A stretch of 29,773 nt of DNA from Devosiaceae bacterium (GTDB lineage: Bacteria; Pseudomonadota; Alphaproteobacteria; Rhizobiales; Devosiaceae), in NCBI GenBank assembly GCA_021648375.1, contig JAKISW010000035.1, forward strand, positions 1 through 29,773, given 5' to 3'. Below the pieces are notes generated by a model. That model worked only from the letters and a program-made list of their open reading frames with translations, had not been told where the DNA came from and did not search any database. A program made the translations under genes and the position numbers. Positions 8,270 through 16,392 of this stretch are shown piece after piece. How positions within the stretch are numbered: the stretch's first letter is position 1; each line of letters starts with the position of its first letter.

Positions 8270-8758
8270 ATGAAAAAACAACCCGATACATATTCAAAAA
8301 TTCAAATTTATCTGCACTGGATAACGGTGGCGCTAATCGCTTTTCAGTTTTTGCTGCATGGAGAAATTTCAGTTTTATTTCGGGCCAGAATGGAAGGGTT
8401 TGTCCCCAACATTCCAACCCTTAGCCCCCACGCCATTGTTGGCACAATCATGCTTATAGTAATTTTGTGGCGCCTATGGTTACGTTTCAAATATGGGGTT
8501 CCCGCCGTTCCAAAAAGCAAAAAACTGCTGGCAAAACTTGGCTCTAAAGCCATGCATATTTCAATTTATGTTTTGCTCATTGCCAATGCTTTTTTTGGCC
8601 TGGGCGCATGGGTTTTCGGTCTGCAATTTTCATCCCTGTTACATATAATTACCGCCTACGCCCTGCTGACAATTATCTATGCGCACATTTTCGCAGCCCT
8701 GTTTCACCATTTTGTCTTGAAGAACAACGTGCTGAAACGGATCGTTGGCAAAAGCTGA
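8270..8758 (+). CDS. cytochrome b561 family protein
   Basis: This 162-residue protein is a bacterial cytochrome b561, an integral inner-membrane di-heme protein of the CybB type that moves electrons between the quinone pool and other carriers. Four hydrophobic helices are visible, with histidines in typical places: LHWITVALIAFQFLLH in helix 1, LSPHAIVGTIMLIVILWRLWLRF in helix 2, MHISIYVLLIANAFFGLGAW in helix 3 and LLHIITAYALLTIIYAHIFAALFHH in helix 4. The ATG at 8270 is preferred over the TTG at 8267 because CCAGG lies about 8 nt upstream. It stands alone between carA and a repeat-rich region. Its physiological partner is not shown by the context. Confidence 0.93.
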   Translation: MKKQPDTYSKIQIYLHWITVALIAFQFLLHGEISVLFRARMEGFVPNIPTLSPHAIVGTIMLIVILWRLWLRFKYGVPAVPKSKKLLAKLGSKAMHISIYVLLIANAFFGLGAWVFGLQFSSLLHIITAYALLTIIYAHIFAALFHHFVLKNNVLKRIVGKS

Positions 8759-9143
8759 TTGTTGAGCAAAGCTGACGGTAAGAGTTTACTAAATTCGCTT
8801 AAATTATCAGGATGGGCAGCGCTTAATGAAGGAAAGCCCTTTAACCCGCTGGACAGCAGGTTGCTGCGCGGGTTGCTGGATACTCGGGTCAAGCCCGAGT
8901 ATGACGAAGGTGGGAGATGGTTTCTTCTTCCCTCCCCCTTGTGGGGATGGATAAGAGGGTGAGGGAAACAAATTTAAGTATATTTAGCAAGCTTCCAAGG
9001 CAATATTTCCAAGCGCAGCTAACAAAATACATCAACGAGAATTCATGATCCAAAGTTTGAAGTCGCAAAGACATACCAGGAAGCAAGCGCTGGGAGTATT
9101 TCAATACTTCCAAGCAAAGCTGACGAAGTAGATCAAAGCGAAT
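8759..9143. repeat. composite intergenic repeats downstream of the b561 gene
   Basis: No gene is supported. The stretch holds the palindrome ATACTCGGG-TCAAG-CCCGAGTAT at 8880-8902 and the CCCTCCCC-type module at 8931-8965. The same two modules occur at 58-230. At 9001-9045 and 9102-9146 is an imperfect direct repeat of 45 bp (about 80% identical, period 101). Its second copy runs into the stop codon of the following minus-strand gene. A perfect AGTATT-TC-AATACT hairpin lies at about 9095-9108. Confidence 0.65.
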
Positions 9144-10316
9144 TCACACTTTTTGCCCGGCAGCAAAACCGGAGGACCAAGCCCATTGAAAGTTGTATCC
9201 GCCTAACCAGCCGGTGACATCAACAACCTCACCGATAAAATACAGGTCCGGCACGTCTTTGGCTTCCATGGTTTTTGGATTGATGTGCTTCGTATCAACC
9301 CCGCCAAGAGTAACTTCGGCAGTTCGATAGCCTTCTGAGCCGGTGGGTTTTATGCGCCAGCTATTTATTGCCTCACCGATTATTTGCAGTTTTTTATTGC
9401 TCATATCCCCTAGCTTGCCCCCATTATCACCGACCAGCATTTGCGCCAATTTTTTTGGGAAAATTGTGGATAAAAAGGTCAAAACCTCCTGCTTGGCATG
9501 AGTATTTCTGGCTTCTTTTAATTGCTCAAAACTCTCAATTCCGGGAAGCAAATCAATTTCGATCTCATCCCCCTCTCGCCAATAGGAAGAAATCTGCAAA
9601 ATTGCCGGCCCGCTCAATCCACGATGGGTGAACAATAGCGCCTCGGTAAATGAAGTTTTTTTATGGGTAACCTGCGCCTTAATTCCAATTCCAGCCAAAG
9701 GGGCGGTGCGGGCTAAAAAATCCGGATCAAAGGTCAGCGGCACCAATCCAGGTCGAGTGGCAAGGATATTCAATCCAAACTGCTCACCGACTTTATAGCC
9801 AAAATTACTTGCCCCCATTTTGGGAATGGATTTGCCACCACACGCCACCACCAGCGAAGAGCAGGTGATATTTTCTTTGGCGCTGGCAACAAAAAATCCA
9901 TCATCGCGCTTTCCGATTGAGCGAACTTCAACATTGGTTTTTACCACAACCCCAAATTGGCTCATTAACGAAAGCAGCATATCAATTATCTGGCGGGCTG
10001 ATTGATCACAAAATAACTGCCCCAACTCGCGCTGTTGCCAAGTAATATTGTGTTCATCTACCAGAGCAATCATGTCTTTGGGAGCAAACTGACTTAATGC
10101 CGAAAGCACAAATTTGGGATTTGCTCCGACGAAATTTTTGTGACTGACTTCAATATTGGTGAAGTTGCAGCGTCCGCCCCCGGAAATGCGGATTTTTTCG
10201 CCAACGGATTTATTATGCTCCAAAACCAGCACCGAGCGCCCGCGCCGCCCGGCTTCAATTGCACACATCATCCCGGCGGCTCCAGCCCCGATTACCACCA
10301 CATCATAATTGTTCAT
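9144..10316 (-). CDS. HI0933/BaiN-family flavoprotein (NAD(P)/FAD-dependent oxidoreductase)
   Basis: This 390-residue FAD protein belongs to the HI0933 family, whose members include BaiN-like oxidoreductases; the substrate is usually unknown. The FAD-binding Rossmann motif DVVVIGAGAAGMMCA opens the protein. It is followed by the family signature GEKIRISGGGRCNFTN, then LVVACGGKSIPKMGAS and, at the end, PDLYFIGEVVDVTGWLGGYN with a terminal AWSSGFAAG. I chose the ATG at 10316 (MNNYDVVV) because it places the Rossmann fold at residue 4, as in the family. An upstream in-frame ATG at 10475 would add 53 residues of no recognisable kind. The ribosome site is weak (AAGAAAA). It diverges from the barrel-protein gene. 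Confidence 0.93.
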   Translation of the reverse strand: MNNYDVVVIGAGAAGMMCAIEAGRRGRSVLVLEHNKSVGEKIRISGGGRCNFTNIEVSHKNFVGANPKFVLSALSQFAPKDMIALVDEHNITWQQRELGQLFCDQSARQIIDMLLSLMSQFGVVVKTNVEVRSIGKRDDGFFVASAKENITCSSLVVACGGKSIPKMGASNFGYKVGEQFGLNILATRPGLVPLTFDPDFLARTAPLAGIGIKAQVTHKKTSFTEALLFTHRGLSGPAILQISSYWREGDEIEIDLLPGIESFEQLKEARNTHAKQEVLTFLSTIFPKKLAQMLVGDNGGKLGDMSNKKLQIIGEAINSWRIKPTGSEGYRTAEVTLGGVDTKHINPKTMEAKDVPDLYFIGEVVDVTGWLGGYNFQWAWSSGFAAGQKV

Positions 10317-10573
10317 ATTTTGATTTTTCTTAAAAAATTTGTTCGGCCAAACTTTATACCAAAGCTCTGCGATTTGTTGCCCGGTTACCACATTTTTACA
10401 AAAAAGCACCAAAAATGTACCCGAACAGGCACCAAATCCAGCTTTTTTGTGTTCCTCTATTGCCTGAACATCCAATTTTCAGTCATGATGATGCCAGACT
10501 TTCTTAACGAGTTCTCTCGTGAGAATATTACGCTGTTAAAAGTGCGACCAAAAGCACAAAATCCAGCGCAATT

Positions 10574-10606
10574 TTGCACAACTTCTGGTGCAGTCTATAT
10601 GCACCA
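10574..10606 (+). promoter_or_regulatory. candidate promoter with overlapping palindrome before the barrel-protein gene
   Basis: TTGCAC (10574-10579) and TATATG (10596-10601) are 16 bp apart. A perfect 7-bp inverted repeat, TGGTGCA / TGCACCA (10586-10592 with 10600-10606), covers the -10 region, as a repressor operator would. The start codon is about 140 nt downstream. The rest of 10317-10744 holds no gene I can support. Confidence 0.4.
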
Positions 10607-10685
10607 TTAACAGTGCAGCCTTTGATACGCTGGTTAGAGCGCAACTTATATGACTTGTTTGATTTTCTTGAATTTGGGCAAAAAA

Positions 10686-10706
10686 CCTTAGGGTCAAGAC
10701 CCTTAA
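10686..10706. repeat. GGTC/GACC palindrome
   Basis: TTAGGGTC-AA-GACCCTTAA is a near-perfect palindrome of the same family as 5305, 5986 and 6232. It lies 38 nt before the start codon of the barrel-protein gene. Confidence 0.6.
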
Positions 10707-10744
10707 AACTATCATTTTTCAATCGAACTCAACGGGACAAGAAC

Positions 10745-11281
10745 ATGAAAAAACTCTATATCGGCATCTTTGCCACAGCGCTGATGAGCGGATCAGCCCT
10801 TGCGCACACTCCCATTCCAATTCCGGCTCCAACTCCTTTAGAGCCTGCCATAACTTACAATACTTCCGTATTTGACTGGGATGGTTTTTATATGGGTGTT
10901 GGGGTTTCCGGCATTGCCTATTCTGATGGATTCAACGTCGGTCAGGCTGATGTGATTGCAGGATTTAATATTACAGCCGGTGATTTATTATTCGGACTTG
11001 AGGGGTGGATTGGCGGATTCAAAAGCTCTTTCCCAAGTTCGGGGCTTCAAGGTGGCGCCTCAGCCCGGGTTGGCTATCTCGTTTCGCCGGAAGCGGTTGT
11101 TTATATTGCCGGCGGCGGTAACGCAAATAGTCTTGGATTTCAATATGCCACCGTTGGCGCAGGCGCTGAATTTGCACTGACCAATAATCTGTCGCTTGAT
11201 TTTGAGTACAAATATTGGATGTCTTTAAACAGCGCGGTTACCGGCAATGGCATAGGCGCTTCACTGAACTGGGCATTTTAA
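10745..11281 (+). CDS. outer-membrane beta-barrel protein, Omp25/31-like
   Basis: This 178-residue protein carries a typical Sec signal peptide (MKKLYIGIFATALMSGSALA, cleavage near residue 20). A proline-rich spacer (PIPIPAPTPLEP) follows. The barrel then begins with VFDWDGFYMGVGVSG, a form seen in Omp25/Omp31-type proteins of Hyphomicrobiales. Alternating Gly/aromatic strands follow, and the chain ends LNWAF with a terminal phenylalanine, the usual sorting signal for barrel assembly. It is somewhat shorter than Omp25. It probably stabilises the outer membrane; pore activity cannot be judged. I chose the ATG at 10745 because the upstream in-frame codons encode no signal peptide. It is monocistronic, with a strong terminator about 40 nt after the stop. 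Confidence 0.85.
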   Translation: MKKLYIGIFATALMSGSALAHTPIPIPAPTPLEPAITYNTSVFDWDGFYMGVGVSGIAYSDGFNVGQADVIAGFNITAGDLLFGLEGWIGGFKSSFPSSGLQGGASARVGYLVSPEAVVYIAGGGNANSLGFQYATVGAGAEFALTNNLSLDFEYKYWMSLNSAVTGNGIGASLNWAF

Positions 11282-11322
11282 TCCGTTCTGAAAAACCCGG
11301 AACTTTCCGACGTAAAACTTTC

Positions 11323-11352
11323 AAAAAAGCCCCGCTGTTGCGGGGCTTTTTT
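11323..11352 (+). terminator. intrinsic terminator of the barrel-protein gene
   Basis: AAAAAAGCCCCGC-TGTT-GCGGGGCTTTTTT forms a 13-bp stem, 11323-11335 with 11340-11352. Because of the flanking A and T runs it could work on both strands. Confidence 0.92.
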
Positions 11353-11458
11353 CCATTCGCAACAAATAAGTTAAAGCTATAAAATCTTTATCTGGAAATT
11401 TGTTTTCGCTTAGGCTAAACACCGACCAATTCATTATTCCCCCAACACTTGGCCTTCC

Positions 11459-11497
11459 CTCGCGTAAAACGGGCGGCGAAGCCAAGCCTGACGCGAG
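11459..11497 (+). promoter_or_regulatory. leader hairpin before carB
   Basis: CTCGCGT (11459-11465) and ACGCGAG (11491-11497) are a perfect 7-bp inverted repeat. The inner sequence GGC-GAA-GCC can form a second small stem. The hairpin ends 8 nt before the carB ATG and includes the only weak ribosome-site sequence (GCGAG). It could therefore influence translation. Confidence 0.35.
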
Positions 11498-11505
11498 CCT
11501 GAAAT

Positions 11506-14500
11506 ATGCCAAAACGTACTGACATCAAATCTATCCTCATTATTGGCGCCGGTCCCATCATCATTGGCCAGGCCTGCGAGTTTGATTATTCGGGAACCCA
11601 GGCCTGCAAAGCCCTTAAAGAGGATGGCTATCGCATAATTCTGGTCAACTCCAATCCGGCAACCATCATGACCGACCCGGACATGGCCGACGCCACCTAT
11701 ATGGAGCCGATCACTCCGGAAATTGTTGCAAAAATCATCGAAAAAGAACGTAACGAACGCCCGGATGACAAACTGGTTCTGTTGCCCACAATGGGCGGAC
11801 AAACAGCGCTAAACTGCGCCCTTTCCCTGCAAAAAATGGGCGTGCTGGAAAAATTTGACGTGGAAATGATCGGGGCCGATGCCAAAGCCATCGACAAGGC
11901 CGAGGATCGGGAACTGTTTCGCACCGCCATGGATAAAATCGGCTTAAAAACCCCAAAATCCATGCTAGCCCACAATATGGCCGAGGCTATGGAGGCTTTG
12001 GACGAAATAGGCCTGCCAGCTATCATTCGCCCCTCTTTCACCATGGGCGGCACCGGCGGGGGCATTGCCTATAACAGAGATGAATATATCGGCATCATCG
12101 AAGGGGGGCTTGATGCCTCCCCGACCACCGAAGTTTTGATCGAGGTTTCGATTGTCGGCTGGAAAGAATTTGAAATGGAAGTGGTGCGCGATAAAAACGA
12201 CAATTGCATAATTGTCTGCGCCATTGAAAATATTGACCCCATGGGCGTTCATACGGGTGATTCTATTACCGTAGCTCCAGCGCTGACATTGAGCGATAAA
12301 GAATATCAGATCATGCGCAACGCCTCACTGGATGTTCTGCGTGAGATTGGCATTGAAACCGGCGGTTCCAACGTGCAGTTTGCTGTAAACCCCGCTGATG
12401 GCTCCCTGGTGGTCATTGAAATGAATCCAAGGGTTTCGCGCTCTTCTGCACTGGCATCAAAGGCCACCGGCTTTCCCATTGCAAAAGTGGCAGCCCGGCT
12501 GGCAGTTGGCTATACCCTTGATGAATTGGACAATGACATAACTCTTGGTGCCACCCCGGCCAGCTTTGAGCCATCCATTGATTATGTGGTCACCAAAATC
12601 CCCCGCTTTGCCTTTGAGAAATTTCCAGGTGCAAGCAACCATTTAACCACCGCCATGAAATCGGTTGGCGAGGCCATGGCCATTGGCCGTAATATGTGCG
12701 AAAGCCTGCAAAAAGCCTTGCGCTCCCTTGAGACCGGCCTGACCGGTTTTAATGAAATCGGCATCCCCGGTATTGATCAAAACACTTCTGAAGACGAGAA
12801 AAAGCACGCAATTCGCGCCGCTTTAAGCACCCCTACCCCCGATAGATTATTGCATGTGGGCGAAGCAATGCGCCTTGGCATGAGCAATGAGGCAATTTTT
12901 GATGCCTGCTTTATTGATCCCTGGTTTTTGGAACAAATCCGCACCATTATTGATATGGAAGCAAAGGTGCGCGAACATGGCCTGCCCACCGATATTGAAA
13001 ATTTCCGCCATCTGAAATCCTTGGGTTTTTCTGATGCCAGACTGGGCGAATTGCTGGATTTAGATGAAGAAGAAGTACGTGCCAGTCGTAGAAAACTTGG
13101 CCTGCGCCCGGTTTATAAACGCATTGATACCTGCGCTGCCGAATTTGCGGCCCCCACTCCCTATATGTATTCCACCTATGAAGCCCCATTTGCCGGCAAA
13201 GCCGCAGATGAGGCCAAGCCCTCGGATCGCAAAAAAGTTGTAATTCTTGGCGGTGGTCCCAACCGCATTGGTCAGGGCATCGAGTTTGACTATTGCTGTT
13301 GTCACGCAGCTTTTGCCCTTGGTGATGTGGATTATGAAACCATCATGGTCAACTGCAATCCCGAGACCGTATCCACTGATTATGACACATCCGACCGCCT
13401 GTATTTTGAACCATTGACTGCCGAAGATGTGATTGAAATCCTTGAAACCGAAAAACAGGCCGGAACCCTGCACGGGGTTATTGTGCAATTTGGCGGCCAG
13501 ACCCCACTTGGTCTTGCCGCCGCCGTGCAAAGCGCCGGAGTACCCATTCTTGGCACGCAACCTTCTTCCATTGATCTGGCAGAAGATCGAGATCTTTTTT
13601 CAAGCCTTCTAAGAGACCTCGGCCTGACTCAACCCAAAAACTCCATCGCCCATTCCCTTGATGAGGCGCGAAATGTAGCCATAAAAATCGGCTTTCCGCT
13701 GGTAATTCGCCCCTCCTTTGTGCTTGGCGGGCGCGCCATGGCCATTATTCACAATCAGGAAGCGTTTGAACGCTATATCGAAACCACATTGCATGAACTG
13801 GTCCCCCCAAACATCAAGGGGCGTTTTCCCGGCGATGCGGTTAGTCAGATTAATGCGCTTATTGGCAAAAACCCGCTGCTTTTTGATAGCTATCTCAGTG
13901 GCGCCATCGAAATTGATGTGGATTGCCTGAGCGATGGCACAGAAGTTTTTGTTTGTGGAATTATGGAACATATTGAAGAAGCAGGCGTGCATTCCGGCGA
14001 TAGCGCCTGCTCATTGCCCCCGCGCTCCCTTAGCGAAGAAACCATCGCCGAGCTAAAAGAGCAAACCGCAAAAATGGCTCTTGCGCTAGGTGTTGTTGGC
14101 CTGATGAATGTGCAATTTGCCCTCAAAGATGGCGTGCTTTATGTGCTCGAAGTCAACCCGAGGGCTTCGCGCACTGTTCCTTTTGTTGCCAAGGTCATTG
14201 GCCAGCCCATAGCAAAAATTGCCGCCCGTCTGATGGCAGGTGAAAAACTCTCATCGTTTAATCTTAGGGATAAAAAGCTAAACCACGTCGCCGTCAAAGA
14301 GGCTGTATTTCCTTTTGGCCGCTTCCCCGGCGTTGATACGGTTTTGGGCCCTGAAATGAAATCTACCGGCGAGGTTATCGGTCTGGATACAGATTTTGCC
14401 GTAGCCTTTGCCAAATCCCAGCTCGGCAGCTCAATCAAAGTGCCAAAATCTGGCACCGCCTTTGTTTCCGTACGCGATGACGATAAAACCCCCGCTCTGG

Positions 14501-14847
14501 CAAAAGCTATTAAAAGCCTGGCCAATTCCGGTTTTTCCATCATTGCGACTTCCGGCACTATGCGCTTTTTAGTAGCCAATGATATTGCATGCGAAAAAAT
14601 TAACAAGGTGATGGAGGGTCGACCCCATATTGTTGACGCCATCAAAAACTCTGAAGTGCAATTGTTGATCAATACCACCCACGGCAAAAAAGCCATGTCC
14701 GACAGTTCAACAATCCGCCGCTCCGCCCTGCTGGAAAAAGTGCCCTATTATACAACAATTCCCGGTGCAATTGCTGCAATTGATGGAATTCTCGCCTATC
14801 AAAAGGGGAACTTGTCGGTCAGGACATTGCAGGATTATCTTAGCTGA
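11506..14847 (+). CDS. carB: carbamoyl-phosphate synthase large subunit
   Basis: CarB makes carbamoyl phosphate from bicarbonate, two ATP and the ammonia supplied by CarA. The 1113-residue protein has the expected two homologous halves. The first starts IKSILIIGAGPIIIGQACEFDYSG and has an ATP-grasp domain with RPSFTMGGTGGGIA and VIEMNPRVSRSSALASKATG. The second starts KKVVILGGGPNRIGQGIEFDYCC and has RPSFVLGGRAMAI and VLEVNPRASRTVPFVAKVIG. The C-terminal part, from about residue 980, is the methylglyoxal-synthase-like allosteric domain (SIIATSGTMRFL, LLINTTHGKKAMSDSSTIRRSAL). The length is slightly above that of enterobacterial CarB. It is followed in the same direction by csp, greA, trxB and lsrB. 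Confidence 0.98.
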   Translation: MPKRTDIKSILIIGAGPIIIGQACEFDYSGTQACKALKEDGYRIILVNSNPATIMTDPDMADATYMEPITPEIVAKIIEKERNERPDDKLVLLPTMGGQTALNCALSLQKMGVLEKFDVEMIGADAKAIDKAEDRELFRTAMDKIGLKTPKSMLAHNMAEAMEALDEIGLPAIIRPSFTMGGTGGGIAYNRDEYIGIIEGGLDASPTTEVLIEVSIVGWKEFEMEVVRDKNDNCIIVCAIENIDPMGVHTGDSITVAPALTLSDKEYQIMRNASLDVLREIGIETGGSNVQFAVNPADGSLVVIEMNPRVSRSSALASKATGFPIAKVAARLAVGYTLDELDNDITLGATPASFEPSIDYVVTKIPRFAFEKFPGASNHLTTAMKSVGEAMAIGRNMCESLQKALRSLETGLTGFNEIGIPGIDQNTSEDEKKHAIRAALSTPTPDRLLHVGEAMRLGMSNEAIFDACFIDPWFLEQIRTIIDMEAKVREHGLPTDIENFRHLKSLGFSDARLGELLDLDEEEVRASRRKLGLRPVYKRIDTCAAEFAAPTPYMYSTYEAPFAGKAADEAKPSDRKKVVILGGGPNRIGQGIEFDYCCCHAAFALGDVDYETIMVNCNPETVSTDYDTSDRLYFEPLTAEDVIEILETEKQAGTLHGVIVQFGGQTPLGLAAAVQSAGVPILGTQPSSIDLAEDRDLFSSLLRDLGLTQPKNSIAHSLDEARNVAIKIGFPLVIRPSFVLGGRAMAIIHNQEAFERYIETTLHELVPPNIKGRFPGDAVSQINALIGKNPLLFDSYLSGAIEIDVDCLSDGTEVFVCGIMEHIEEAGVHSGDSACSLPPRSLSEETIAELKEQTAKMALALGVVGLMNVQFALKDGVLYVLEVNPRASRTVPFVAKVIGQPIAKIAARLMAGEKLSSFNLRDKKLNHVAVKEAVFPFGRFPGVDTVLGPEMKSTGEVIGLDTDFAVAFAKSQLGSSIKVPKSGTAFVSVRDDDKTPALAKAIKSLANSGFSIIATSGTMRFLVANDIACEKINKVMEGRPHIVDAIKNSEVQLLINTTHGKKAMSDSSTIRRSALLEKVPYYTTIPGAIAAIDGILAYQKGNLSVRTLQDYLS

Positions 14848-14922
14848 TTTACGGTCTTAGACCTGGAATATATCGCCTCAAAGCATATAGCACACTCCAG
14901 ATCATAGTCGACATCGGCTTTG

Positions 14923-14950
14923 AAACGCTGGCTTTGGCTTGAGCGTTTTT
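14923..14950 (+). terminator. probable terminator of carB
   Basis: AAACGCT (14923-14929) pairs with AGCGTTT (14942-14948), and the T run continues to 14950. It lies about 75 nt after the carB stop. Confidence 0.5.
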
Positions 14951-15107
14951 CATTGCTAATGCCAATAAGTACAGGCAAACGCAAAAATCTCCCTCCAGTT
15001 TATCAAGCAAAACACCCTGCAATTCAGGTCAAATTTTGTCCTAACCCCATTAAAAACCTGGGTTTTTTCCCCTTAAACGCTCCATCAGGTAATTTTTAAA
15101 TCATGTA

Positions 15108-15136
15108 TTGAAGATTTTGTTAGACCGCGCTAAAAG
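15108..15136 (+). promoter_or_regulatory. candidate promoter of the cold-shock gene
   Basis: TTGAAG (15108-15113) and TAAAAG (15131-15136) have a 17-bp spacer. The -10 box is poor. A start near 15143 would give a leader of about 135 nt, in keeping with the long leaders of cold-shock mRNAs. Confidence 0.3.
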
Positions 15137-15277
15137 GACGCATTGAATATTGCGGTTTACTGATGACGCTATGCGAAGCTTATCGCGTCTGCTTGCATCA
15201 CTATCCAATAATTCGATGTAACACAGACCGTCCCATGAGGGACAAATAATCGCATTATAGCGAAAGGCACTACGAAT

Positions 15278-15490
15278 ATGGCAACCGGCACCGTTAAATG
15301 GTTCAACGGCCAAAAAGGCTTTGGCTTCATCCAACCCGACGAAGGTGGAGCAGACGTTTTTGTTCACATTTCTGCTGTTCAACGCAGCGGAATGACAGGC
15401 TTAGACGAAGGTCAAAAAATCAACTACGAAGTTGTACAAGACAGTCGCACAGGCAAATCCGCAGCGGACAACCTGACCGACGCTTCTTAA
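15278..15490 (+). CDS. cold-shock protein, CspA family
   Basis: This 70-residue protein is a single cold-shock domain that binds single-stranded nucleic acid and melts RNA structure. The N-terminal MATGTVKWFNGQKGFGFI includes RNP1 (KGFGFI), and DVFVHIS is RNP2. DEGQKINYEVVQD and the C-terminal GKSAADNL are also typical. The length is normal for the family. A GAAAGG sequence lies about 11 nt before the ATG, and a strong terminator follows about 50 nt after the stop, so it is probably monocistronic. Members of this family are not always cold-induced, so the trigger cannot be inferred. Confidence 0.97.
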   Translation: MATGTVKWFNGQKGFGFIQPDEGGADVFVHISAVQRSGMTGLDEGQKINYEVVQDSRTGKSAADNLTDAS

Positions 15491-15540
15491 ATATAGGTTT
15501 TTTGGCTCTTAACTGAGCTGTTAAAAAACTACACCAGATT

Positions 15541-15573
15541 GGCGCCGAGGTTTCCCCGGCGCCTTTTGCTTTT
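15541..15573 (+). terminator. intrinsic terminator of the cold-shock gene
   Basis: GGCGCCG (15541-15547) pairs with CGGCGCC (15557-15563), followed by TTTTGCTTTT. Confidence 0.85.
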
Positions 15574-15609
15574 GGTGCCTTTTGCTTGTTCTTTTGGTGC
15601 CTTTTGTTT
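15558..15609 (+). repeat. three copies of GG(C/T)GCCTTTTG(C/T)TT
   Basis: The 14-bp unit occurs at 15558-15571, 15574-15587 and 15596-15609. The first copy is the 3' arm and T tract of the csp terminator, so the others look like duplicated terminator tails without a 5' arm. Confidence 0.7.
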
Positions 15610-15715
15610 ATTAATGTATAAATTCAAAAAGATCATTATATTGCCTGCTTCACCACGCATGACATCTACAAAGCAACGACCAAAATAAAGACAAATTTCG
15701 ACAAAGATCAGTATT

Positions 15716-16189
15716 ATGGAAAAAATCCCCCTGACCCCGGCAGGTCACCTAGTCTTAAAAAAAGAGCGCGAACGGCGCGCATCGAAAGATCGCCCAACGA
15801 TTATTGCAGCAATTGCAGAGGCGCGCGCCCATGGGGATCTTTCTGAGAACGCCGAATATCATGCAGCAAAAGAGCAACAAAGCCTCAATGAGGGACGCAT
15901 TAAAGAGCTTGAAGCAATTCTTGCGCTGGCCCAGATCATTGATGTCAGTAAAATTTCCGGCGACACGGTAAAATTTGGCGCAACAATATCCCTTGTCGAT
16001 GAAGACAGTGAAGAAGAAAACACCTATCAAATCGTTGGTGACCCGGAAGCTGATGCCTCCGATGGGAAAATTTCAATTTCTTCTCCCATTTCCAGAGCTA
16101 TGATTGGCAAGGAGGCTGGCGACAGTTTTGAAGTTTTTGCCCCTGGCGGCTCAAAATCCTATGAAATTCTTTCAGTGGAATTCAAATAG
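15716..16189 (+). CDS. greA: transcription elongation factor GreA
   Basis: GreA rescues backtracked RNA polymerase by stimulating cleavage of the nascent RNA 3' end. The 157-residue protein starts MEKIPLTPAGHLVLKKE. The N-terminal coiled coil carries the acidic tip motif ARAHGDLSENAEYHAAKEQQ with the conserved Asp/Glu that reach the active centre, followed by EGRIKELEAIL. The C-terminal FKBP-like domain includes KFGATISLVDEDSEEENTYQIVG and SPISRAMIGKEAGDSFEV. The length is that of the family. It lies between csp and trxB; carB-greA-trxB neighbourhoods are usual in rhizobial relatives. No strong ribosome site precedes the ATG. Confidence 0.98.
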   Translation: MEKIPLTPAGHLVLKKERERRASKDRPTIIAAIAEARAHGDLSENAEYHAAKEQQSLNEGRIKELEAILALAQIIDVSKISGDTVKFGATISLVDEDSEEENTYQIVGDPEADASDGKISISSPISRAMIGKEAGDSFEVFAPGGSKSYEILSVEFK

Positions 16190-16392
16190 CGGCCGCCAGA
16201 CCTTTTGCATAATTACTGGCAAAAACTTTGCAGAAAAAATCTTTCAAGCAAAATACCTGTCAACTTCGCCAAGGCATTGCTCTTGGCGTCTTGAAATTTC
16301 GCCCGTGAAGTCCTTTATTTAAAGCTGGAATTGAGCGCCTCAAAGACCAGTTGGTTTTTTTGAGCTTTCAAATCATGCACCAAGGACAAATC

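Larger units (their letters stand above)
14848..15277 (+). other. intergenic region between carB and the cold-shock gene
   Basis: No gene is supported in these 430 bases. They hold the carB terminator candidate at 14923-14950, a small GGTC-TTA-GACC palindrome just after the carB stop, and a weak second hairpin near 15055-15067 followed by T residues. The last 140 bases are probably the long leader of the cold-shock mRNA. Confidence 0.5.

Noticed and set aside
8759..8962. 67-codon frame after the b561 gene
   Set aside because: Most of it is the translation of dispersed palindromic repeats.
13060..13560. Minus-strand open frames opposite carB
   Set aside because: Shadows of a strongly conserved gene; several overlapping frames occur there, as expected from codon bias.
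15101..15382. Minus-strand frame over the cold-shock leader and gene
   Set aside because: Antisense to the csp gene and its probable leader, with no domain.
16268..16287. GCCAAG/CTTGGC hairpin after greA as terminator
   Set aside because: The stem is short and is not followed by a T run.
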